Source of the DNA: UBA4615 sp046046245
GTDB lineage: Bacteria; Pseudomonadota; Gammaproteobacteria; Burkholderiales; Burkholderiaceae_E
Direction: 5' to 3'
Assembly (NCBI GenBank): GCA_046046245.1
Contig: JBJOKE010000046.1
Location: 54,808 to 118,807 of the forward strand
DNA length: 64,000 nucleotides
The notes under the pieces are model-generated. The model saw nothing but the letters and a program-made list of their open reading frames with translations. It made no database searches and was not told the DNA's origin. Every line of letters starts with the position of its first letter. The first letter of the stretch is position 1. Shown piece by piece: positions 25,423-34,337 of this stretch. The translations under genes and the position numbers were made by a program.

Positions 25423-27495
25423 TCAAGCCCCCGTGGGCTCGAAGTTGTCCGTCACAGGGGCACCATCCATCAGCTCCTGGCCGCCGGGCTTTTCGGCGGG
25501 GCCGCCGATCGCGGGGCTGGCGGCGGGCGGCATGCCCTGCTGCATCATCTGCTGGATCTGCTGCTGCACGCGCAGACGCTGCGGGGGAGGCACCACGTCG
25601 TCGGGGTTCACGTCGAGCTGCTTGGCGGTCTCGCGCAGCAGCGTGGCCCGGCCATCGAGGCCCATGATCTGCATGTCGATCGGGTTGGCGGTGGCCGCCA
25701 GGAACTCGTTGCGCCGCACCTGGGCGGCTTCCTTGGCCAGCACGCTGGAGACGCCGCGCGCCATGATGTTGACGTCACCCTTGAGCTCGGGGTCCTCGCT
25801 GTACTTCATGTTGTGGAAGTACAAGCGCTCCAGCAGCTCGGTCATGGCGCGGTCGATGTTGGCCACCACCTGCTTGATCGACTTGTTGGCGTTGTTCATG
25901 AGCATGCTCATGCCGGACGCCGTGCGCCCTGCTCCGCCGGTTGGCGAGCTGCCCGTCATGTAGCGCGGCACGCCCGAGTACTCGTCGGCCAGGATGGAGA
26001 ACTTCTCGTAGACCGCCATCAGCTCCTGGGCGTTCGAGTTGGGCTGGAAGAAGCCCACCGGCGCGGCCGAGGAGCCCATCGGATCGCTCGTGACCTGATG
26101 GATCTTCCACGGGTACAGGTTCGTGATGTCCTCGCCCGCGGGGATGCGATCGACGTTGACCCAGACCTGGGGCCCCGAGCTGATGCCCATGTTGTTGGCC
26201 AGGGCCCGGGCTGCCGAGTTGCACATCTCCTGGCAGTCCTTGATGAGGTCGTAGACCGAGTTGCCCCAGAAGGTGCCCGGCACGTCCTCGTAGGACGCCT
26301 TGTAGTACGGCTTGCGCCCCAGCGGGTCGAAGTTCAGCGACGCCTTGATGACCTTGTCGCCGATGAGCCACGCCTCGCAGGGGTACTGCTTGGCGATGTC
26401 GGGCACGTCGGCCTCGGACAGGCCCCAGTCGCGCAGCATCTGGCCAGAGACCATGCCCCAGAACTGGAGCGCGTCGATCAGGTGCTCGGAGTTCTGCATG
26501 ACCGCGGTCGTGGACCGGCCCTCGGCCTGCGCCTTGGTCGAGTCGACGATGAGCCACTCCTGCAGGCCGCCGCGGCCATAGGCCTCGATCACCATGCGGA
26601 TGGCCTCGTCGTCGTAGCCCTCGACGCCGATCAGCGCCTCCAGGTCGGCTTGGCGCAGCTTGTGGCGCTCGATGAGGTAGCCGTCCTGAATGCCCGTGGA
26701 GGCCGGGCTGGGGTACACCATGAACGGGTCGACGCGCTCCCACTCCATCACGAGGTCGTCCACGACCGAGAGCTGGTAGCCGCCGGTCAGCGCCGCGTTC
26801 CACTTCAGGCGCGGCTTGCGACGGATGATCGGGCCCTTCAGGAACGCGCAGGGGAACGTCGTGAGGTCGTCGATGAAGGCGTCGATGGCGTTGAGGAACC
26901 CGCCCTCGATGAGCTGGTCCTCCATCTTGTCTTCCATGCGGCGCGTGTTGTACTTCGCCTGCTCCTGCAGGTTGTAGACGTACTCCTCGCGCAGCTCGTT
27001 GAGGTAGCGCCGCAACTGGATGGGCGGCAGGGCCTGCCCCGTGGTCTGGATGACCATGGCGACCTGCTGGACCGCGTGCTGGCGCAGCTCCTCCATCAGC
27101 TCCGGCGGCAGCTCCGGCGACGGCGTGGGCCGCAGCGTCCAGGGCTTCTCGCTGCCCTGACCGAGCATGACGTCGCGCAGCCAGCTCGAAGCGCCGCGGC
27201 ACTTGTTGCTCATGAGCATCATGTAGATCTCGGAGCCGCCCTGCTCGCGGATCTTGGTCAGGATGTCGGGGTCGTACTCCCCGCGCCGGGCGCGAACCGC
27301 CTTGAACATGCGCGGCTCGACGGTCTGCTCCTTGGCCTTGCGGGCCTCGGTCCAGCACTGACGGACGTGACTCGCCAGACCCCTGATGAGGGGCTGGGCC
27401 TGTGCGACCTCAGCCGCCTTGCGTTCCTGCTCGGCGATGGCGCTGGCAGACAGGGCCGGGAGGATGCCGCCCACGCTGATCCCGAGAGGCTGCAT
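25423..27495 (-). CDS. Portal protein (690 aa)
   Basis: The dodecameric DNA gate of the capsid. Length (690 residues) and order (after terminase, before scaffold and capsid) fit the P22-like portal type. Long helical stem-type regions and Gln-rich C-terminus (RVQQQIQQMMQQG, residues ~640-655) match this family. The start has AAGGAG in good position. No competing frame is coherent. The family call is by size, order and general pattern. Confidence 0.82.
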   Translation of the reverse strand: MQPLGISVGGILPALSASAIAEQERKAAEVAQAQPLIRGLASHVRQCWTEARKAKEQTVEPRMFKAVRARRGEYDPDILTKIREQGGSEIYMMLMSNKCRGASSWLRDVMLGQGSEKPWTLRPTPSPELPPELMEELRQHAVQQVAMVIQTTGQALPPIQLRRYLNELREEYVYNLQEQAKYNTRRMEDKMEDQLIEGGFLNAIDAFIDDLTTFPCAFLKGPIIRRKPRLKWNAALTGGYQLSVVDDLVMEWERVDPFMVYPSPASTGIQDGYLIERHKLRQADLEALIGVEGYDDEAIRMVIEAYGRGGLQEWLIVDSTKAQAEGRSTTAVMQNSEHLIDALQFWGMVSGQMLRDWGLSEADVPDIAKQYPCEAWLIGDKVIKASLNFDPLGRKPYYKASYEDVPGTFWGNSVYDLIKDCQEMCNSAARALANNMGISSGPQVWVNVDRIPAGEDITNLYPWKIHQVTSDPMGSSAAPVGFFQPNSNAQELMAVYEKFSILADEYSGVPRYMTGSSPTGGAGRTASGMSMLMNNANKSIKQVVANIDRAMTELLERLYFHNMKYSEDPELKGDVNIMARGVSSVLAKEAAQVRRNEFLAATANPIDMQIMGLDGRATLLRETAKQLDVNPDDVVPPPQRLRVQQQIQQMMQQGMPPAASPAIGGPAEKPGGQELMDGAPVTDNFEPTGA

Positions 27496-27513
27496 GCCTT
27501 ACTCCTTGGCGCT

Positions 27514-27678
27514 TCAGTCGGGCAGCAGCGTCGGCTGCACTGCCTGTTCGCTGCCGCTGTCCTGCGAGACCTCGGTCTGCTGCGTGGTCACGTGGCCAGC
27601 TTCGTCCGTGAAGGACTCGGCCAGCCACAGGACCCCGTCGGGGTCTCGGAAGAACACCTCTCCGGTCTTGGTCAGCAT
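27514..27678 (-). CDS. Small hypothetical protein (54 aa)
   Basis: ATG at 27678 is preceded by GGAGGGG. The protein starts MLTKTGEVFFRDPDGVLWLAE and has an acidic, Gln-rich tail. It is 13 bases after the 863-aa gene and 18 before the portal. Good spacing and ribosome site support a real gene; function unknown. Confidence 0.65.
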   Translation of the reverse strand: MLTKTGEVFFRDPDGVLWLAESFTDEAGHVTTQQTEVSQDSGSEQAVQPTLLPD

Positions 27679-27691
27679 CTGCCCCTCCAGA

Positions 27692-30283
27692 TCAGTCGTG
27701 CGCCTTGATCATCACGTAGCCGGCCGTCACGCCGACGCCCGCCGTCGACACCCGGGCCCGGATCAGCGCCGAGTTGATGTCCACCGCCGTGAGCTGCACC
27801 GTGGAGCTGGCCACCGCGGTGAGCGGCGAGCCGATCGCGTACCACGAGGCGCCGTTGTCGTCCGAGCCTTCGAGCTGCAGGGCCGGCGCGGTCGTGGTGA
27901 TGGCGCCGACGTTCACGACCATCTGCACCCGGTTGCCCGCATCGCGCGCATCCAGGCTGGGGGTCGTGCTGTTGAGCGTGGTGAGCACCACGCTGCGGTC
28001 GATCAGTTGCCGCACCGGCTCGCTGTTGCTGCTCGACTGCAGGCGGTTGATGGCCCGCGTGAAGCTGGGCGTCGTGCCGCTCACGGTCTGCACGTAGCGC
28101 ACTCGGTTGCCGGTCATGCGGATGATCGGCGAGCGGTACATGCCGGTCGCGGTGATGCGCGGGAAGTCGTAGACGCGGAACCAGTTGGTGCCCGAATCGT
28201 CGCTCTCCTCGATGCTCACATCGAGCGTCGGGGTCGTGCCGGTCACGGCAGTCACCGGGATGCTCACCGAGTAGGCCGTGCCGAAAGTGGGTGTGAAGGC
28301 CGCGGTCGTCGCGGTCGACGTCAGCGCGGCCGAGGCCACGTCGGCAATGATGCCGGGGATGCCCAGGTTGGCCGCCGTGACTGCGGAGACCGTGGTCACG
28401 CCCGTGACAGTGGTGACCGTGCTGACGGTGGTGACGGTGCCGCTCGACACGGTGACCGCCGGCGTGTTGTTGACCGCCACCGGGAGCGAGGCCGCGATGT
28501 CGGACGCTGGACGGGATAGAACCTCGACGCGCTGGCGCTCGTAGTCGAACACCCGCACGAAGCTCACCCGCAGGTCCGTGCGCTTGATGACCGCGCCACC
28601 GCAGTTCACGGAGCCGAAATCTGCCGGCAGTGTCATGCTGCCCGAGTACGGCAGCACCAGCGTCAGCGCGGTGGAGACGATGTTGGCAACCTTCCACGCG
28701 CCGTCCACTCCGACCGTGGCGCCCGCGGTGTTGTCGCGGCAGCCGACCACGTTGACCAGATCGCCGATGCTCAGCCCACCCCAGGCCGCAGAGCCGGTCA
28801 GCACCAGTTGCCGGGTGCCATCGGTAAGCGTCGAAAGAACTGCCGACTGAATCACCTGAGCGACCGCGCCCAGCGCGGACATCAGGTTGCCACCCTGCAC
28901 CTTGGCGACGTAGCCGCCGTAGGAGGTCACGGTCGAGGCCGTGCCGATCACGATGGTGAAGGTCGTGGCGTCAACCACCGACGCGACCGCCGTGGCTGTC
29001 AGAAGGTTCGGGAAGCTCGCCGCCGCCTGATCCCGGATCCCGTAGATCACCACCGGGTCTGCAGCAGCCAGACCGTGGGGGGTGGCCGTGACGACGGTCG
29101 CGGTGGTGGTGCCGGTCTTGGTCGCCGACACGATCTGCGCGTTCGGCACCGTGAGGGACTTGTTGTTGACCGCGCGCAGGCGAAGCTCGTACTCGGCGTC
29201 CGGGTCGGGGCACACCTGACTGCGCGCCAGGCGGCTCGTCATGGCGGCAGTGGTGTCGACGGGAGCGTCAGCCCACTGCGAGCGGTCGGTCTGCACCAGC
29301 AGCTTGAACTCGGTTGTGGGCGACCAAGCGTACTGGTAGGCGGCGCTGACCAGGGCGATCGGGGCGGTGGTGCCGAAGGTGAGCGACTGGTTGCCGGCGA
29401 TGGCGCCGCTGGGCAGGCCGTCGCCAGACTCGGACCGGATGTACGCGCTGGCGTTGGTGACGGTCGCGTTCTCGAAGATCATCGAGACGCCGTTGTTGGC
29501 CCGGCCGAGGCGCTCGCGCTGGTAGACGAATCCCTTGGCGCCGGTCGGGTTGGTGATGGTCTGCGAGGCGATCGTGCCGCCCGGACCGGCCGTGGCCGTG
29601 AACTGCGTGGGCGTCGGGGTCGAAGCCACGACCAGCGACGGATAGTTGGCCAGCGGGTTGGAGCAGTCCCGGATGCCGATGCAGCGGCCCACGCTCAGGC
29701 CGTGGGGCAGCACCGTATCCACCGTCAGGGTGGTCGTAGCCTGGGAGATGCTGCTGATCGCAAGGTCGGAGAACGCCGCCAGGGGCGTTCCGTTGTCCAC
29801 CACCTCGACCGCGAACTCCTGCCCCAGCGTGCGCTGCGACATCGACAGGCCGATGGCCACCTCGACGGGCAGGCTGAAGGCCAGGATCGACTCAAGGCGG
29901 CTCTCGGTGCCCGCGCTCAGCGGGTCCTTGGAGATGACGAGGTAGCTCGCGCCGGCAGCGTTGCCATCGACGTAGACCAGATCGCCTGAGGCCTTGGTTT
30001 CCGTCCACTTGCTGCCGGGGGTGTAGACCTCGAAGGCGTCACGGAACTTGGTCGTGATGTTCTTGGTGTACGCGGAGATCGGCACGCCGTTGTCGATGCC
30101 CTGGACGGCCTGAGCAGACGTGCCATTGACACCAGCCGCCGTGACGCTGCCCGAAGCACCGCCGCCGCCACCTCCGCCACCGACGACCGAGACGACCTCG
30201 GCGAAGGTGCCATCGCCCATGTCGACGTACTTGACGTCGGGCTTACGGTAGCCGCTACCGTCCTTGAACACAACGTCGGCCAT
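27692..30283 (-). CDS. Large structural protein with FCCH-like repeats (863 aa)
   Basis: Starts at ATG 30283 (MADVVFKDGSGYRKPDV); GTG 30295 is an in-frame alternative. The protein is beta-rich and Thr/Val/Ser-rich. At least two, perhaps three, related blocks contain (P)HGL..(A/G)D.V.I.G, resembling the FCCH-type beta-barrel repeats seen in phage fibres. It lies between terminase and portal behind its own promoter-like motif. Likely a head or tail fibre or decoration protein. Confidence 0.68.
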   Translation of the reverse strand: MADVVFKDGSGYRKPDVKYVDMGDGTFAEVVSVVGGGGGGGGASGSVTAAGVNGTSAQAVQGIDNGVPISAYTKNITTKFRDAFEVYTPGSKWTETKASGDLVYVDGNAAGASYLVISKDPLSAGTESRLESILAFSLPVEVAIGLSMSQRTLGQEFAVEVVDNGTPLAAFSDLAISSISQATTTLTVDTVLPHGLSVGRCIGIRDCSNPLANYPSLVVASTPTPTQFTATAGPGGTIASQTITNPTGAKGFVYQRERLGRANNGVSMIFENATVTNASAYIRSESGDGLPSGAIAGNQSLTFGTTAPIALVSAAYQYAWSPTTEFKLLVQTDRSQWADAPVDTTAAMTSRLARSQVCPDPDAEYELRLRAVNNKSLTVPNAQIVSATKTGTTTATVVTATPHGLAAADPVVIYGIRDQAAASFPNLLTATAVASVVDATTFTIVIGTASTVTSYGGYVAKVQGGNLMSALGAVAQVIQSAVLSTLTDGTRQLVLTGSAAWGGLSIGDLVNVVGCRDNTAGATVGVDGAWKVANIVSTALTLVLPYSGSMTLPADFGSVNCGGAVIKRTDLRVSFVRVFDYERQRVEVLSRPASDIAASLPVAVNNTPAVTVSSGTVTTVSTVTTVTGVTTVSAVTAANLGIPGIIADVASAALTSTATTAAFTPTFGTAYSVSIPVTAVTGTTPTLDVSIEESDDSGTNWFRVYDFPRITATGMYRSPIIRMTGNRVRYVQTVSGTTPSFTRAINRLQSSSNSEPVRQLIDRSVVLTTLNSTTPSLDARDAGNRVQMVVNVGAITTTAPALQLEGSDDNGASWYAIGSPLTAVASSTVQLTAVDINSALIRARVSTAGVGVTAGYVMIKAHD

Positions 30284-30316
30284 AGCAGTACCCACCCCAG
30301 AAGTGCACCTGGCGCG

Positions 30317-30325
30317 ATGTTAGCA
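30317..30325 (-). promoter_or_regulatory. Extended -10-like motif TGCTAACAT
   Basis: Read leftward, this lies between the hairpin after the terminase gene and the start of the 863-aa gene. TAACAT matches four of six -10 bases and follows TG plus one base. The same nine bases occur upstream of the whole leftward operon. No clear -35 was found at 17-18 bases. Confidence 0.35.
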
Positions 30326-30334
30326 CTTCCTATC

Positions 30335-30353
30335 ACGGGCCGGAAGGCCCCGT
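30335..30353 (-). terminator. Hairpin after large terminase gene
   Basis: A GC-rich stem with a TTCC loop and one bulged base lies 12 bases after the terminase stop. It has no U-run. It probably separates packaging genes from the virion genes that follow. Confidence 0.5.
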
Positions 30354-30364
30354 CAACAAGTTCC

Positions 30365-31834
30365 TCAGTAAACCCGCTCGACCTTCTTGACTTCGCGCCG
30401 GCCGGACTGCAGGGCCACCCCTCTCACGTTCATGTCGATGACGCTGTCGGCGTACTGGTTGGCGTCGTGCACGTGGGAGAACGAGTTCTTGTCCGGGCGG
30501 TCCTCCAGCTCACCGTTCTTCTTGATCTTGTACCGGTAGCCGTAGCGAAAACCCCGGATCAGCGTCTCGCACGAGGGGTCGATGAGGTACATCGCCTTGC
30601 CCTCCAACTGTTGAACGAGCAAGCGTTCGACGGCCTGGATGCGCCGCTCGGGGTCGTTGGTGGGTGGGCGCACGCACTTGAAGCCGGCCTTCTTCAGCAC
30701 GTCGACGAGGCTCATCTCGTTCATCTGCTGCTTGGCGAAGCCGGCCGGGTCCGGGGCGCACACGAACGAGCCGCCAGCAAAGTTGTTGGCGATGAAGGGG
30801 TTGAGCCGCGTGCTGATGAACGTCTCGATGCCCATGTTCTCCGCGGTTATCTCCCCCAGGGTCAGCACGCGCCCACGCGGGTCGCGCTGCTTGAACACCG
30901 CTGCGGGCGTGCGGCCGAAGTCCACGCCGATCACGATGGGGTATGACTCCCCGCGGATGTACTTCAGCGGCGTCTCGCTCACGTGGAAGTCGTACGTGAA
31001 GGTCTTCTCGTAGACCGGCGTGCCGGACAGGGACCGGCCGTACTCCGAGCGCAGGTACACGCGCAGCCAGTCCTCGGTCTTGCCCGGGATCAGGTTGGGG
31101 TAGTAGGCCTTGGGCAGGTGGTCGTAGTTGTCGCACTCGGGGTTGACCGCCCACTCGTTGAGGTCCTTGTCCTCGAAGACCTCCTCGGGCTCCTCGCCGT
31201 AGAGCTCGACGTAGCGCTCGGGCTTGAGGATGGCAGCCGGCTGCTTGTAGACCGCCCAGTTGCTAGGCGGGTTCTCCATCTTGTCGTGCCACCACGTGTC
31301 CTCATCGGGCATGTTGGTGTCGAAGAGCGCGCAGCTCCGGGTGGGCCCGCCGTCCTTCATCGAGGGGTATCGGTTCAGGCGCCCCAGCAGGCCGTCCACG
31401 ACCTCGCTGTGCAGCTCGCGCGCCTCGTTGCCCCACAGGAACGTGGTCTCCAGCGACAGCGCCTTTCGCACGTCGTCCGGGGTGTCCAGCGCGATGAACA
31501 GCCACTCCGACTCCACCCGGGTGCCGTCTGGCAGCGTGGCCATCAGCGTGAAGGTCTTCTCCACGGCCTTCCACACCCCGGCCTCGCCCGGGGGCAGCCA
31601 GTCGAAGACGGTCTTCCTGGTGGTCAGCGCCAACTGGTCGGCGGTGTTTCGCACGATGACAGCCCGGGTCTTCCTCACCCCGTTCTTGTTCGGGGCCTGC
31701 CCGCAGGCAAGGCGCACGAGCTCGTGCACACAGGTCACCGACTTGCCACCGCCCACGGGGCCGGCCAGTACGCGCACGTAGGCCTCATCGAGCATGAACG
31801 CGCGCTGGGTCCTGGTCGGGTCGTAGACGCTCAT
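30365..31834 (-). CDS. terL: Large terminase subunit (489 aa)
   Basis: The packaging motor ATPase and nuclease. Walker A is GPVGGGKS at residues 25-32. A FLWGNEARE segment is a fitting Walker B/catalytic Glu. The RNase H-like nuclease half begins at VIGVDFGRTP, with a late acidic HDANQYAD. ATG at 31834 was chosen because it overlaps the upstream stop as ATGA; the longer form has no ribosome site. Two small genes and the small-subunit candidate lie just upstream. Confidence 0.92.
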   Translation of the reverse strand: MSVYDPTRTQRAFMLDEAYVRVLAGPVGGGKSVTCVHELVRLACGQAPNKNGVRKTRAVIVRNTADQLALTTRKTVFDWLPPGEAGVWKAVEKTFTLMATLPDGTRVESEWLFIALDTPDDVRKALSLETTFLWGNEARELHSEVVDGLLGRLNRYPSMKDGGPTRSCALFDTNMPDEDTWWHDKMENPPSNWAVYKQPAAILKPERYVELYGEEPEEVFEDKDLNEWAVNPECDNYDHLPKAYYPNLIPGKTEDWLRVYLRSEYGRSLSGTPVYEKTFTYDFHVSETPLKYIRGESYPIVIGVDFGRTPAAVFKQRDPRGRVLTLGEITAENMGIETFISTRLNPFIANNFAGGSFVCAPDPAGFAKQQMNEMSLVDVLKKAGFKCVRPPTNDPERRIQAVERLLVQQLEGKAMYLIDPSCETLIRGFRYGYRYKIKKNGELEDRPDKNSFSHVHDANQYADSVIDMNVRGVALQSGRREVKKVERVY

Positions 31835-32001
31835 TGCAGCCGCAGCTCCCCGCTCTCGTACTTCTCGCGCCCATCCAGGCTGTGGTGGACGTAGACCGAC
31901 GGGTCGTCCTCCAGTGGTGTCGGGTGGCACCAGCAGCCGACACTGACCTCATGCTCGCGCAGGTCGTTCAGCGGCACGACGTGGACGAAGTCTTCCCTCA
32001 C
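31831..32001 (-). CDS. Small hypothetical protein between terminase genes (56 aa)
   Basis: Starts at GTG 32001, overlapping the upstream stop as GTGA, and ends overlapping the terL start as ATGA. The sequence has a CWCH motif in the middle and an acidic end. The double overlap supports real translation. Function unknown. Confidence 0.65.
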   Translation of the reverse strand: MREDFVHVVPLNDLREHEVSVGCWCHPTPLEDDPSVYVHHSLDGREKYESGELRLQ

Positions 32002-32510
32002 TCGGCCTCCAGCACGTTGACGTCCTGCACGGCCTGGATGGGGCGCGGCCCGTTGGTCATGCTGATGCTCTTGTCGCCCAGGTTGATCTGGATCGAGAAG
32101 CCAGTGCCCGCACCGGCCGGGCCCTTGACCTCCTTGGGTTCGAGGTTGCCGAGCTTGGCGAAGGTCTTCAGGGCCTCCAGGCGCTGCGGAAGGCTCACTT
32201 CGGGCCCCATGGCCTGGATCCACGTCTTGTCGCGCAGCTCCGCGGCCTGCATGGCGGCCATGACCTGGAAAGTGATGCCGTCCTTGTCCAACTGGGCCCG
32301 TTGCGCAGCCAGAGCGACCTGGAAAGGGCGCAATTGGCTCAGCCGCTGGTAGTCCTCGACCGAAAACCCGTACCTGGATGCCACCACGAGCTCGTCTTCG
32401 CGCCCAAGGGCGAGGTAGAAGAGCATTTCAGGGGGTACCGGGGGCAATGAAACCGGCCGAAAGTCCGGTTCGAGGGGTGAATCGTCGATTTCGTCGTCAC
32501 TGGGGCCCAT
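31998..32510 (-). CDS. Putative small terminase subunit (170 aa)
   Basis: Position two genes upstream of terL, size 170 residues and an N-terminal region with FSVEDYQRLSQLRPFQ (helix-turn-helix-like, residues ~50-65) fit a small terminase subunit, which binds DNA at the packaging start. The rest is helical, with a Gly-rich linker near the C-terminus. Family-level evidence is weak. Confidence 0.6.
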   Translation of the reverse strand: MGPSDDEIDDSPLEPDFRPVSLPPVPPEMLFYLALGREDELVVASRYGFSVEDYQRLSQLRPFQVALAAQRAQLDKDGITFQVMAAMQAAELRDKTWIQAMGPEVSLPQRLEALKTFAKLGNLEPKEVKGPAGAGTGFSIQINLGDKSISMTNGPRPIQAVQDVNVLEAE

Positions 32511-32658
32511 TTTTCGCCTCCGCAGCCTTCCTGACGGCCATCAGGTACTTCTCCAGGGCGGTTCTTACCACGTCAGCGAGCGGAACCCCCCGTTTCTGGG
32601 CGAGTTTCCGGGCCTCGGCGACCAGTTCGTCGGGCAAGAACATGTTGTGGCGCTTCAT
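32497..32658 (-). CDS. Ribbon-helix-helix (Arc-type) DNA-binding protein (53 aa)
   Basis: A short beta strand (MKRHNMFLP), a helix (DELVAEARKLAQKRG), the VPLADVV turn and a second helix (RTALEKYLMAV) form the standard ribbon-helix-helix pattern at 53 residues, the size of Arc/MetJ-type repressors. It overlaps the next gene by 14 bases. It is one of the few recognisable regulators in the phage and lies near the divergent control region, so it may control the leftward operon. Confidence 0.78.
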   Translation of the reverse strand: MKRHNMFLPDELVAEARKLAQKRGVPLADVVRTALEKYLMAVRKAAEAKNGPQ

Positions 32659-32668
32659 CGGCGGGCTT

Positions 32669-32806
32669 TCAGCAGCCGTATCCGAGGCAGAACAGCCAGA
32701 CAGCGACCCTCAGAGCCGCCCCGATCGCGAAGATGCAGAACGCCCACAGGGCGAACAGCGCCATGAGGTTGGCTGTGGCGTCCCAGAAGTCCCATCGTGC
32801 GCGCAT
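32669..32806 (-). CDS. Small membrane protein leading the structural operon (45 aa)
   Basis: ATG at 32806 has AAGGAG 8 bases upstream. A single hydrophobic stretch covers residues ~13-42 (MALFALWAFCIFAIGAALRV), making a one- or two-helix membrane peptide. It is the first gene after the promoter-like motif at 32830. Function unknown. Confidence 0.65.
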   Translation of the reverse strand: MRARWDFWDATANLMALFALWAFCIFAIGAALRVAVWLFCLGYGC

Positions 32807-32829
32807 CAGTAGCTCCTTGTGCGCCTGGG

Positions 32830-32838
32830 ATGTTAGCA
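32830..32838 (-). promoter_or_regulatory. Putative leftward operon promoter (-10 TGCTAACAT)
   Basis: Read leftward, TGCTAACAT lies about 24 bases before the 45-aa gene, the first of the leftward block. A TACACA hexamer with four of six -35 bases is spaced 17 bases upstream. The same nine bases precede the 863-aa gene. This is the best placed promoter candidate for the structural block. Confidence 0.45.
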
Positions 32839-33397
32839 CGTGCATGGCAACGTGTGTATGTCGTGGGGGTCGGGTCGCTGTGGGAGCGCGCCGTCAGGCA
32901 GGGGGCGTGGGCGGGTGGGGGGTGGGGCCACCCCGGGGGTCGGGTAGCAGGGCCGCCCTAGGTGTCAGGGCAGCTCCTAACGGTAGCAAGCCCGCCGACA
33001 GTGGAGAGACCCGGCGTCCAGCGCACGACGCGAATAGCCGGGGGGTGCGAGTAGGTACCCCCATGGGCTCCCAGTGCGGGGGTTCATGGGACTCTGAGGC
33101 CCCGTGGATAGTGACACGCCAACACGTCATGGTGGGCCGGGTCTCATGCCACAACCTGCCCAGCAGGATGGTTTCCGCACACGGATAACCCGCAATCCCG
33201 CGGGCCGCGCCGTGTTCCCGGAGTTCCCACAAAAACGTTCCATATCGCGGATTGACGGTTCCGACCAAGCAACTGACCGTCGCGCCTCGGGAGGCGCAAG
33301 TATCCCTGCACCATCAGCTAATGCGCACTCGCAATCACGGGGTGCGCATTGTCGGGCGGTGCCCGAGTCCCCTCAATCATTCACTGGAGTACACCAC
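32839..33397. promoter_or_regulatory. Divergent control region between structural and early blocks
   Basis: No convincing gene is seen here. The stretch contains a hairpin-like GGGGGT/ACCCCC pair (33041-33062), an inverted GACGGT/ACCGTC pair (33254-33281) and an inverted AATGCGCA/TGCGCATT pair (33320-33350). It separates the two divergent operons, so promoters and operators for both are expected. No consensus rightward promoter could be named. Confidence 0.55.
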
Positions 33398-33928
33398 ATG
33401 GACATCAAGCAACTCATGCAGGCCATCGGTCGCATCGGCAAGGCCGCGGCCAAGCTGACGAAGGACGTGCAGACCGTCGCGGTCGAGGCGGCCCTGCACG
33501 CCGTCGATCACGGCAACGTGACCCCCGCCAACGAGCTCGTGGAAGCCATCGGCAAGGGCATGCGCCGCGCCTCGCTGCGGGCGTGGTTCGAGACGAACAC
33601 CCCGATGTTCATCCCCAAGGGCAAGGACAAGTTCGGGTTCGACTCCGAGCGCGCCAAGGCCATGAAGGCCGAGGACCGTGCCGCCCTGCGGGAGCGCCTC
33701 ATGGCCCTGCCCTGGGAGGAGGCCAAGCCCGAGGAGAAGGTCGTCTCCGTGTTCGACGTGTCCGAGGCCTTCGACAAGTTCATCAAGCGCGTGGAAGGCA
33801 TGGTGAAGGACGCCAACGTGAGCGTGCGCAACCGCGAGCTGCTGGAGCTGCTCAACCAGCAGGTCTCCATCTACCACGCCAAGCGCATCCTGGCCAACGT
33901 GAAGACCGACGGCGCCGACGAGGAGTGA
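33398..33928 (+). CDS. First early protein, function unknown (176 aa)
   Basis: ATG at 33398 has GGAG 8-9 bases upstream. The protein is helical and charged, with paired segments (IGRIGKAAAKLTKDVQTVAVEAALHAVD and SVFDVSEAFDKFIKR). No DNA-binding or catalytic motif was recognised. It is the first gene of the rightward block and is closed by a hairpin, so it may be expressed apart from those that follow. Confidence 0.72.
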   Translation: MDIKQLMQAIGRIGKAAAKLTKDVQTVAVEAALHAVDHGNVTPANELVEAIGKGMRRASLRAWFETNTPMFIPKGKDKFGFDSERAKAMKAEDRAALRERLMALPWEEAKPEEKVVSVFDVSEAFDKFIKRVEGMVKDANVSVRNRELLELLNQQVSIYHAKRILANVKTDGADEE

Positions 33929-33940
33929 GCCTAGCGGGTT

Positions 33941-33956
33941 GGCCCCTACGGGGGCC
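33941..33956 (+). terminator. Hairpin after first early gene
   Basis: A six-base GGCCCC stem with a short loop starts 12 bases after the first early stop. It lacks a U-run. It could attenuate early transcription. Confidence 0.4.
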
Positions 33957-33984
33957 TTCCCAGTAGGTTTACGAAGGAGGCAAC

Positions 33985-34260
33985 ATGCCCACCGTGTATC
34001 GCGTGACCGCGGGCACCATGCCCGCAAGCGGGCGTCGCACTCAGCCCGATGCGCTCGACTTCGATGCGGTCATCCGTGCCCGCATCCCCCAGACGGCCAC
34101 GCGCCCCGGTTACACCGGCGTGCGTGCGGGTGCAACGCTCAAGACCCCGGCCATCTACGCGGCCGCGCGCTCGGGCGGGTTCCGCTACCCCAACCAGTTC
34201 AAGGAGCCGGGCCCCGGCCGGTTCTGGGTGGCCAAGCACGCGAAGGACACTACCCGGTAG
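33985..34260 (+). CDS. Hypothetical early protein (91 aa)
   Basis: ATG at 33985 follows a strong AAGGAGG site. It is basic, with Arg/Thr-rich segments and a terminal FWVAKHAKDTTR. Its last codons overlap the first 17-bp palindrome at 34247. No family recognised. Confidence 0.7.
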   Translation: MPTVYRVTAGTMPASGRRTQPDALDFDAVIRARIPQTATRPGYTGVRAGATLKTPAIYAAARSGGFRYPNQFKEPGPGRFWVAKHAKDTTR

Positions 34261-34337
34261 TGTGACACTAGCGGATAGTGTGTCCGGGGGCTGCGCACGC
34301 GCAGCACTCATCGCGCCGCCATGGCTGCCGGTGTTAC

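Noticed and set aside
25813..27708. Long + strand frame opposite the portal gene
   Set aside because: His/Leu/Val/Arg-rich shadow of the portal gene without motifs.
32894..33268. 124-codon leftward frame in the divergent control region
   Set aside because: No ribosome site, Pro/Arg-rich low complexity, and it fills the expected promoter region.
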